Source: a virus | DNA: 20,428 nt | Virus record (IMG/VR): IMGVR_UViG_3300031772_000360 | Coordinates: 1 to 20,428 of that record | Direction: 5' to 3' (one strand) | Shown: piece by piece, positions 6,969-12,856 of the stretch | How positions within the stretch are numbered: the first letter of the stretch is position 1 | How the letters are laid out: every line of letters begins with the position of its first letter | Position numbers and translations under genes: made by a program | The notes under the pieces: model-generated | What the model was told of the DNA's origin: nothing | The model's database searches: none | What the model saw: only the letters and a program-made list of their open reading frames with translations

Positions 6969-7630
6969 CTTACGCCGTCGTCACGCCGTCCCGCGGCACG
7001 ATCCATTCGCGCACCATCGAGGCGGTCATGGCGAACGTCCGCGACGTTCCGGGCTTCCTCGGCTGGACCGTGACGCACGACCTCCCGATCCCGGATTGCC
7101 ACGAGACGGTGACGGAGCAGGCGCTCGCGTCGGGCGCGGGGCTCATCTGGTTCGTCGAGGAGGACGTGATCCCGCCGCCGGACGCACTCCGCGAGTCGCT
7201 CCGCCTGGTGGCCGAAGGCTACGACATGGTCGCGGTGGACTACCCGGTCGGCGCGGCGTCCGATGGCTGGGGCTGCCTCGTTCGCAACGCCGAAGGCGAG
7301 ATCCTCTGGTGCGGGCTGGGCGCGACGCTCATCCGGCGCGAGGTCTTCGAGAAGCTGCCGCAGCCGTGGTTCGCGACTGACACGCGGTACATCAAGCGGG
7401 GAGGTGGAGTCTGGGAACCGGCGCCGCAGGTTCTACCCAATGAGAAACGCTACGGGCAGCAGGACATCTACTTCTGCATGACGCTCCGCGAGGCCGGCTT
7501 CCGCATCGGCCAGGTGCCGGACATGACTGCCAGCCACGCGAAGGTGGAAGCCTACGGCGAGCAGGGGACCAACGTCGGCTTCCACACGATCTCGATCCGC
7601 GACACGATCCTCAAGCAGTACCCCGGATAG
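6965..7630 (+). CDS. Glycosyltransferase-like protein, GT-A fold
   Basis: This 221-residue protein begins with a short strand (TYAVVTPSRG), has IWFVEEDVIPPPDALRESL (61-79), where EED sits in the place of the metal-binding DxD, then CGLGATLIRREVFEKL (116-131) and YGQQDIYFCMTLREAGFRI (163-181). The QQDIYF...AGFRIGQVP segment corresponds to the acceptor-side acidic motif of phage and bacterial GT-A enzymes, and the closing SH (190-191) matches a common metal-site His. The start at 6965 overlaps the previous stop (ATGA); an in-frame ATG at 6890 would lie inside the double glycosyltransferase gene. It is the last gene of the four-gene modification block, followed by 18 nt and the scaffold gene. 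Donor and acceptor sugars are unknown. Confidence 0.75.
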   Translation: MTYAVVTPSRGTIHSRTIEAVMANVRDVPGFLGWTVTHDLPIPDCHETVTEQALASGAGLIWFVEEDVIPPPDALRESLRLVAEGYDMVAVDYPVGAASDGWGCLVRNAEGEILWCGLGATLIRREVFEKLPQPWFATDTRYIKRGGGVWEPAPQVLPNEKRYGQQDIYFCMTLREAGFRIGQVPDMTASHAKVEAYGEQGTNVGFHTISIRDTILKQYPG

Positions 7631-7648
7631 ATTGACGAAAGGTGTACC

Positions 7649-8281
7649 GTGACTGACAACGCATCCGCGGGCGCGACGCCCGCCGTGGTCGACGCGACGT
7701 TGGCCCAGACGACCGGCACCGAGCCGGAGGCGCAGGACACCGCGACGGTGGACGTGCCCCTCGGTGACACCGGGAAGCGAGCCCTCGAGGCCGAGCGCAA
7801 GGCAGCGAGCGACGCGCGGCGCCGAGCCGAAGCCGCCGAGAAGGAACTCCAGGCACTCAAGGATGCTGCCCTGTCCGACGGCGAGAAGCGAGACAAGCGC
7901 CTCGCAGAGCTCGAGGCCGAGCGGGCGGTATGGACGCAGGAGCGCGACAACATGATCCTTCGGGCCACCATCGAACGCGAAGCGGCGAAGGCCGGAGCCG
8001 ACCCCGAGCTCGTGCTCGGCACGCTCCTCCTGAACCGCGACTCGATCGAGATGGCCGACGGCGCTCCGACGAACGTGGCCGCGCTTGTGGCGGGGCTGGT
8101 CAAGTCGAAGCCTGGACTCATCACTCGGCCGGTCGGATCGGCCGACCTCGGGACCGGATCGGGCGGCCGGACGGCGGGCAGCCTGACCTTCACTCGCGAG
8201 CAGCTCCGCGACCCGAAGTTCTACGCCGACAACAAACAGGACATCCTCTCCGCGATGGCGGAGGGCCGGATCAGGGGCTAA
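7649..8281 (+). CDS. Capsid scaffolding protein
   Basis: This 210-residue protein starts at GTG with GAAAGG 6 nt upstream (7637-7642). It has an acidic, disordered N-terminus (about 1-40, Ala/Thr/Glu/Pro-rich), a strong heptad-like helical region (about 45-105: ALEAERKAASDARRRAEAAE and onwards) and a C-terminal segment with FTREQLRDPKFYADNKQDIL near 182-201. A predicted coiled coil of this length immediately upstream of the major capsid gene is the signature of phage scaffolding proteins. The FTREQLRD...FYADNK...I motif is frequent at the C-terminus of such proteins, where capsid binding occurs. It should direct procapsid assembly and then leave. No protease domain is visible, so scaffold exit rather than self-cleavage is likely. 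Confidence 0.85.
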   Translation: MTDNASAGATPAVVDATLAQTTGTEPEAQDTATVDVPLGDTGKRALEAERKAASDARRRAEAAEKELQALKDAALSDGEKRDKRLAELEAERAVWTQERDNMILRATIEREAAKAGADPELVLGTLLLNRDSIEMADGAPTNVAALVAGLVKSKPGLITRPVGSADLGTGSGGRTAGSLTFTREQLRDPKFYADNKQDILSAMAEGRIRG

Positions 8282-8302
8282 CGCCCCGGAGGAAACACGG
8301 CA

Positions 8303-9214
8303 ATGGCTGACACGATCGACATCACTCAGGCGCAGTACTTCATCCCGGAAATCTGGGCCAATCAGGCGCTCGAGATCCTCCGGGCGAACATCGCCGTCGC
8401 ACCTCGCGTCCTGCGCGATACCGACGTGGCGACCTTCGCGCGCGGCGACATCCTCCACATCCCGTACCCCGGCACGCTGGCGGCGACGGCCAAGGCCGCC
8501 GGGACGGAGTACGTCCTCAAGCTCCCGTCGGGCGAGACCGAAGTGCAGGTGCCGCTCGATCAGCACTATGCCGTGAGCTTCGTCGTCGAGGACATCGTCC
8601 GCGCCCAGGCCAATCAGGACGTGATGGCCCGGTACAGCGAGGCCGCCGCAATCGCGCTCGCCGAGAACATCGAAGCGGCGCTCATCACGGAGCTCCAGAC
8701 GAACACTTCCGGCCCCGTCGGCAGCGTCGGCACCGCCCTCACGGCGGCGACGGTCCGCTCCGCATGGAAGGCCATGACGGACAACAAGTGCCCCGCCGAT
8801 CAGCGGTACCTCGTCATCTCGACGAAGGACTGGATCAACCTGCTCGACGACTCGGACCTCGCAAACTTCTTCGCATGGAACCGGACCACGGCGTTCTCCG
8901 CGGCATCGCTCGGCAACCTGTACGGCTTCGAGACGTTCGCCTCGCAGCTCATCACCACGGACTCGGCCACCCCGGCGCACACGCACAACGTCGCCTGGCG
9001 CCGGGACGGCGCCATCCTCGCGATGCGTGGTCTCCCCGAGCCGCCGGCCGGCTCCGGCGCTGTCGCGGCGAACGTCCGCGATCCCGAGTCGGGCCTCGTG
9101 CTCCGCAGCCTCATGGGCTACGACACCCGGCTCGGCGGCGTCCAGGTCACCCTCGAAGTCCTGTACGGCGTGCAGACGCTCCGGGCTGAGAAGGTTCTGC
9201 TCGTCAACAGCTAG
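8303..9214 (+). CDS. Major capsid protein (HK97-fold, P22 coat-like)
   Basis: This 303-residue protein has a strong ribosome binding site (GGAGG at 8288-8292) and follows the scaffold gene by 21 nt. Recognisable parts are the N-terminal IPEIWANQALEILRANI (13-29), the RGDILHIPYPG strand (46-56), the hydrophobic spine-helix region EAAAIALAENIEAALI, the A-domain portion PADQRYLVISTKDWINLLDD and the C-terminal strands (LMGYDTRLGG...TLEVLYGVQTLR). This order fits phage major capsid proteins with the HK97 fold, P22 coat type in particular. There is no long N-terminal delta domain, consistent with the separate scaffold gene. It would form the hexons and pentons of the icosahedral shell. Confidence 0.9.
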   Translation: MADTIDITQAQYFIPEIWANQALEILRANIAVAPRVLRDTDVATFARGDILHIPYPGTLAATAKAAGTEYVLKLPSGETEVQVPLDQHYAVSFVVEDIVRAQANQDVMARYSEAAAIALAENIEAALITELQTNTSGPVGSVGTALTAATVRSAWKAMTDNKCPADQRYLVISTKDWINLLDDSDLANFFAWNRTTAFSAASLGNLYGFETFASQLITTDSATPAHTHNVAWRRDGAILAMRGLPEPPAGSGAVAANVRDPESGLVLRSLMGYDTRLGGVQVTLEVLYGVQTLRAEKVLLVNS

Positions 9215-9234
9215 ATCGGCCAAAGGTGGGCGCT

Positions 9235-9260
9235 GCCGGTCGGAGGTAACCCCGGCCGGC
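9235..9260 (+). other. GC-rich stem-loop between capsid and connector genes
   Basis: A 9-bp stem (GCCGGTCGG paired with CCGGCCGGC, one G-U pair) encloses an 8-nt loop. It stands 20 nt after the capsid stop and 32 nt before the connector start, in the largest gap of the head module (78 nt). It has no U-tract. It could reduce read-through so that capsid protein is made in excess, or mark an RNA processing or 3'-end stabilisation point. Which of these applies is not decidable from sequence. Confidence 0.4.
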
Positions 9261-9292
9261 GGCGGCACCCGGACAGATAGGAGCATCTACCG

Positions 9293-10180
9293 ATGCACAC
9301 CTACGCTTCCGAGGCCGATCTTCGGGCGTACATGGTCGACGGCGACGCGCTCGCCTCCGACGTGCCCCTGCGGGCGCGGCTCGAGGCGAGCAGTCGCTCG
9401 GTCGACCTCTACTGCAATCGCAGCCTGTTCGGCTCCGACTTCGGGCCCAGGGTGGCGGCCAACCGCTACTCGGGCGACCGCGGGGACTGGTCGGATGGGC
9501 GGCTCTGGCTCAACGACGACTTCACCGCGATCACCGACATCAAGGTGGCGCTCACCGTCGGCGGGACGGTCACCACCTACGTTCCCGAGACGGACTTCTA
9601 CGTCCTGCCCTACGACCGGCTCCCGAGCCGCGCGATCGTCACGATCCCGACGGGCTCCATGTTCCTCGGCTCGGCGCTCCGCGGCATCACCGTTGACGGG
9701 ACGGCCGGCTACTCGAACACCCGGCGGGCGCTCACCGCCACGATCCGGGCGTGCCTGGCCGCCGATACCACGCTCACCCCGTCGGCAATGGCGGAGTTCT
9801 CCCCCGGCCAGACGCTCTGGCTGGATACCGAGATGGTCTACGTCCGCACCGTGGGCGCGTCGACGATCGTCGTCGACCGGGCGGCCAACGGCACCACGGC
9901 GGCGGCACACGGCACGATCGTCGCCGGCACCCCGCCGACCTACTCGGCCGTGGCCGCGGCGATCGTCACCTACCCCCCGGCCATCGTCGAGTCGTGCCTC
10001 ACGCTGGCGGCTCGCCGCTGGCGCCGCCGCGACGTGAACATCCCGCAGGCGTTCGGTGACGGCAACCAGTCCTTCATGATGGACCCATCCGAGAAGACGA
10101 TCCTGCGCGGCCTCGTCGGCTACCTGCGCTGTGTTCCGACGGAGCACGGGCTGGCCGAAGTAGCGGCGATCCGGGCATGA
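9293..10180 (+). CDS. Head-tail connector protein with an inserted domain
   Basis: This 295-residue protein follows AGGAG (9279-9283, 9 nt spacing). Its N-terminus (YASEADLRAYM...RLEASSRSVDLYCNRSLF) and its C-terminal helix (PPAIVESCLTLAARRWRRRD) resemble gp6/gp15-type head-tail connectors, which are usually 100-200 residues. The excess is largely a central region (about 120-212) containing FSPGQTLWLDTEMVYVRTV and VDRAANGTTAAAHGTIV. That VxRG.nGTtAaaH-like segment is a small beta module that recurs in unrelated phage virion proteins, as I recall. The protein should form a ring below the portal that receives the tail. It shares an ATGA overlap with the gp10-like gene. Confidence 0.8.
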   Translation: MHTYASEADLRAYMVDGDALASDVPLRARLEASSRSVDLYCNRSLFGSDFGPRVAANRYSGDRGDWSDGRLWLNDDFTAITDIKVALTVGGTVTTYVPETDFYVLPYDRLPSRAIVTIPTGSMFLGSALRGITVDGTAGYSNTRRALTATIRACLAADTTLTPSAMAEFSPGQTLWLDTEMVYVRTVGASTIVVDRAANGTTAAAHGTIVAGTPPTYSAVAAAIVTYPPAIVESCLTLAARRWRRRDVNIPQAFGDGNQSFMMDPSEKTILRGLVGYLRCVPTEHGLAEVAAIRA

Positions 10181-10653
10181 GCGAGCAGCGCCTCACCTTC
10201 GAGGTCATCGGCGTCGAGGATGTCCAGGCCATGCTCGCCGTCTTCACGGGCGACCTCATGGAAGCTCACCTCAAGGCATCCGTTCGCGCCGCCGCGATCG
10301 TCTACCGCGAGGCCGTCCCGCTCGCAGCTCCGAAGCTCGTCGGGCCGAAGCTCCGCGATCTCGCCCGGAGCGAGCACGAGGGCCCGCCGTTCTGGGCGGA
10401 CATCACCCCGGCCAATAACCTCTGGAACATGTTTGAAAAGGGCCGCAAGGCTGGATACAGCATCCCGGCCGTTCGCAAGAACCAGCGGACCCCGCTCAAC
10501 AAGATCCTCGCCGGCTATGAGTTCGGCCCCGTCCGGGGCCCGGTCTACGGCGGGGCGATGGCGCCACGGCCGTTCCTGGGCGAAGTGCTCCAGGACAAGG
10601 CCGACGAGGCGGGCCGGGTCGGCATGGACATGCTGATGAGCTTCATCCAATGA
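10177..10653 (+). CDS. HK97 gp10-like neck or tail-joining protein
   Basis: This 158-residue protein has an N-terminal strand-helix pair (LTFEVIGVEDVQAMLAVF), a helical stretch with VRAAAIVYREAVPLAAPK, and the closing MAPRPFLGEVLQDKADEA (128-145). Ending in a (A)PRPFL...L...A helix after a 'VYGGAMA' turn is typical of the HK97 gp10 family, found between connector and tail terminator genes. The role is inferred from that family: a minor head-tail joining or head-closure component. It is coupled to both neighbours by ATGA overlaps. Confidence 0.8.
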   Translation: MSEQRLTFEVIGVEDVQAMLAVFTGDLMEAHLKASVRAAAIVYREAVPLAAPKLVGPKLRDLARSEHEGPPFWADITPANNLWNMFEKGRKAGYSIPAVRKNQRTPLNKILAGYEFGPVRGPVYGGAMAPRPFLGEVLQDKADEAGRVGMDMLMSFIQ

Positions 10654-11111
10654 GCGGCGCCGAGACGTGGCTCGACTCCGTCGCCAACGTGGGCCGCGGC
10701 GTCTCCGGGATCGTCGAGGTCCGGGCGGGCGGGCAGGGCGGATACGTCGACGTGGAAGCGATGGCGACCGAGCTCCACACGCCCGCGATCACCTACACGA
10801 TCGGGCCCGGCAAGATCACTCCGGGAAGCTGGGAGCGCCTACGGTTCGAGGTCCGCGGGACAGTCTGGATCACGGGCGACAAGCTGCCGGACGCCTACGG
10901 CGAGATCGTCAAGTACCCGATCCGGCTCCTCGATGTCTACCGGGACAACGCGAAGGGCGGACTCCCGGCGGAAATCGCCTCGTGTCTCATGGTCGCGTGG
11001 GCCGCGCCGACGATCTCCGAATGGATCCCCGGCTCCCGGCACTACTACATGACGCTCCCGTTCACGCTGGAGGTCGTCGTGAACACGGCGACCGGCTACA
11101 CCCCCGCATAG
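10650..11111 (+). CDS. Tail terminator / tail completion protein (putative)
   Basis: This 153-residue protein has no motif I can name with certainty. The call rests on its slot between an HK97 gp10-like gene and the tail tube gene, its size, and its mixed alpha/beta pattern: an N-terminal helix (ETWLDSVANVGRG), paired strands (RLRFEVRGTVWITGD), a helix (YGEIVKYPIRLLDVYRDN) and a final strand set (YYMTLPFTLEVVVN). Tail terminators cap the tube and meet the connector. The start overlaps the previous stop (ATGA). The stop (11109-11111) overlaps the AGGAG of the next gene's ribosome binding site. Confidence 0.65.
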   Translation: MSGAETWLDSVANVGRGVSGIVEVRAGGQGGYVDVEAMATELHTPAITYTIGPGKITPGSWERLRFEVRGTVWITGDKLPDAYGEIVKYPIRLLDVYRDNAKGGLPAEIASCLMVAWAAPTISEWIPGSRHYYMTLPFTLEVVVNTATGYTPA

Positions 11112-11124
11112 GAGAAGGCCCGAC

Positions 11125-12156
11125 ATGGCTGAACACGTCTTCGATGTCCTCCAGTTCGGGCGTCAGTCCGTCGTGGGGACCTCGGTCGCAACCACCACCC
11201 TCTTCCCCGGCAAGGCTCCTGAACCGGAGCTCGACCGGGGCTACCAGAACCCCGACGAGGACTACGGCCGACTCTCCGAAGAGCAGCCCGGCCGCGGCTC
11301 GTTCGGGCTTCGCGGCGGCGCGACGAGCATCGACACCGAAGTCCGCTTCGAGGACTTCATGCACCTCCTCGAGATGCACCTCAAGGGATCGGTCACGCCG
11401 ACCGGCGGGCCGGTCTACTCGTGGCTCTATACGGCTGACGAGACGAGTTACTCGGTCAAGCCGTACACGATCGAGATGGGCAGCGTGGATACCGCCCAGG
11501 ATCAGTACAGGCTCACCGGCTGCGTCTGCGACGAGCTCGCATTCGGCTTCGACCAGCTCGCGGCACCAGGCGCCCAGCCGTGGACGGCGACGGCATCCAT
11601 CCTCGCACTCAATCGCGAAGTGGCCGCACTGTCGGTAGTCGCCGGTACGCCGACCACCGCGGTCCAGGCTCCGACGACCCTCGAGACGGCCTTCGGGCAC
11701 TTCTCGATCATCAAGGAAGGGGCGACGAGCGTCGCCTTCGGTTCGCTCTCCGAGCTGTCATCGCACCTCATCATGTTCCGGGCCACGTCCAAGGTTCCCT
11801 ACGTTCGGCGGGCCTACGGTGGGGCGACGGACATCGCCGTCGGCTACGGCTACTCGGCCAAGGCCAGCGTCGAGTTCGAGGCCGAGCTCAAGGTCAGCTC
11901 CAGCGCGAAGTCCAACGTCGTCGACATCTACAACACGGCGGCCACGGCCGTCCAGGAGCGCCGCTGGCGCATCGTCGCCGCCGGTTCCGGCTCCAAGGCA
12001 CTCACCACCGACATGCGGGTCCGCTTCCGCACCGTCGGCCGCGGCAACCGCGACGGTGAGGCGACGTACCTCGTCGCCGGGTCCGGCGTCTACGATGCCA
12101 CGCTCGGCGGGCGTATCGCCGTCACCTCAGCAAATGGCGTGGCGACCCTGCCGTGA
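11125..12156 (+). CDS. Major tail (tube) protein
   Basis: This 343-residue protein has an extended Shine-Dalgarno (AGGAGAAGG at 11110-11118), the richest of the tail genes, as expected for a product made in hundreds of copies. It lies immediately before the tail chaperones and tape measure gene. Features that fit are the N-terminal QFGRQSVVGTSVATTTLFPG, the IDTEVRFEDFMHLLEMHLKG helix-strand unit, repeated aromatic-polar beta strands, and a C-terminal strand-rich segment (RRWRIVAAGSG, LTTDMRVRFRTVGRGNRDGE). It should stack as hexameric rings around the tape measure. The stop overlaps the GTG of the next gene (GTGA). Confidence 0.8.
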   Translation: MAEHVFDVLQFGRQSVVGTSVATTTLFPGKAPEPELDRGYQNPDEDYGRLSEEQPGRGSFGLRGGATSIDTEVRFEDFMHLLEMHLKGSVTPTGGPVYSWLYTADETSYSVKPYTIEMGSVDTAQDQYRLTGCVCDELAFGFDQLAAPGAQPWTATASILALNREVAALSVVAGTPTTAVQAPTTLETAFGHFSIIKEGATSVAFGSLSELSSHLIMFRATSKVPYVRRAYGGATDIAVGYGYSAKASVEFEAELKVSSSAKSNVVDIYNTAATAVQERRWRIVAAGSGSKALTTDMRVRFRTVGRGNRDGEATYLVAGSGVYDATLGGRIAVTSANGVATLP

Positions 12157-12602
12157 CCGCCGAGCCTGTCCCGATCGTCCCGCTCGACGACGGCAACTTC
12201 ACGGCGGACACGACTACCACGATCAGTCTCGGGCCGTGCCTCTGCGCGGGCCGACCGCACGACGAGGACACGGCCGAGATCCTCGACGAGATCCCCTGGG
12301 GCGTTCTCACCGATGTCGGCGCCATCCCGACGCCGTCGGGGCGGATCGCTGCCCTCGCGCTCGTCGGGCTCGTTGCCTGGAACCTCACCGATCAGGACGG
12401 CAACCCCGTGCCGATCACCGCTGACACGGTCGGCCGCCTCCGGCCGCTCCGCATGGCGACGATCACCGAGGCGCTCGACGCTTCCTATGAGCGGACGAAC
12501 CGCCCACTCCCAAACGGATCTGGCGCTCCCTCTCGTCGCTCGCGACCGGGGAGCGCCTCACTCACCCCTACGATCCGGCCGCACGGGAAGCATACGAAGT
12601 AG
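12153..12602 (+). CDS. Tail assembly chaperone, frame-0 product (lambda gpG equivalent)
   Basis: This frame gives 149 residues from GTG at 12153, in a GTGA overlap with the tube gene. The first about 120 residues (SLGPCLCAGRPHDEDTAEIL, RIAALALVGLVAWNLTDQDG, RMATITEALDASYERTNRP) look like normal protein. The last about 28 (GSGAPSRRSRPGSASLTPTI) are low-complexity Ser/Arg/Pro, as expected when ribosomes read on in the zero frame past a frameshift site. The position between tube and tape measure genes is the conserved place for the chaperone pair. Its job would be to keep the tape measure protein soluble and seed tube polymerisation; it is not expected in the virion. Confidence 0.8.
   Translation: MTAEPVPIVPLDDGNFTADTTTTISLGPCLCAGRPHDEDTAEILDEIPWGVLTDVGAIPTPSGRIAALALVGLVAWNLTDQDGNPVPITADTVGRLRPLRMATITEALDASYERTNRPLPNGSGAPSRRSRPGSASLTPTIRPHGKHTK
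12509..12557 (+). promoter_or_regulatory. Programmed -1 ribosomal frameshift signal
   Basis: Slippery heptamer C-CCA-AAC (12509-12515) is in the correct phase of the chaperone frame (CCA and AAC are zero-frame codons) and fits X XXY YYZ. After a 6-nt spacer, GGCGCTCCC (12522-12530) pairs perfectly with GGGAGCGCC (12549-12557), giving a 9-bp stem and an 18-nt loop. The -1 frame is open from after the TGA at 12488-12490 to 12856. Confidence 0.85.
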
Positions 12603-12856
12603 AGCTCATGCGGATCACCGGCTGGGACACGGACACCCTGCGCCGCCAGCCGGCCCGCGTGGTCAGGGCGCACTTTGCGAGGATCTTCGTGGGCCTCATC
12701 TGGAACCCGGAACTCGCCGCCTCGGTCGCCGGCCCCGGCCCGACGCGGGGCGGCTACGCCGACCTCGGGGACTACGCGACGGCGCGGGCCCAGCGCGGTC
12801 GCCAAGTGACGGCTATGGCGGCGATCTCCGAGCTGCTCTGGCCGGAGGATGAGTGA
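12515..12856 (+). CDS. Tail assembly chaperone, -1 frame extension (lambda gpT equivalent), made as G-T fusion
   Basis: Read after the slip at 12509-12515, this frame adds 113 residues, giving a G-T fusion of about 234 residues that begins at 12153. The segment before the first in-frame ATG (12608) reads as ordinary protein: RIWRSLSSLATGERLTHPYD, then AREAYEVELMRITGWDTDTL. This argues that the true product starts upstream by frameshift and not at 12608. An independent start at 12608 would give 82 residues and lacks a good ribosome binding site. In related phages the minor G-T fusion binds the tape measure through its T part. The stop (12854-12856) overlaps the tape measure start. Confidence 0.75.
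   Translation, partial: RIWRSLSSLATGERLTHPYDPAAREAYEVELMRITGWDTDTLRRQPARVVRAHFARIFVGLIWNPELAASVAGPGPTRGGYADLGDYATARAQRGRQVTAMAAISELLWPEDE

Noticed and set aside
7433-9286. 617-codon open frame on the - strand
   Set aside because: It is antisense to glycosyltransferase, scaffold and capsid genes, whose motifs are clear. The translation is Arg/Gly/Val/Asp-rich without recognisable domains, which is normal for the mirror frame of high-GC genes.
12608-12856. Independent 82-residue gene downstream of the chaperone
   Set aside because: There is protein-like sequence in the same frame before its ATG, plus a full frameshift signal upstream. It is better read as the T part of a G-T fusion, although an extra internal start cannot be excluded.
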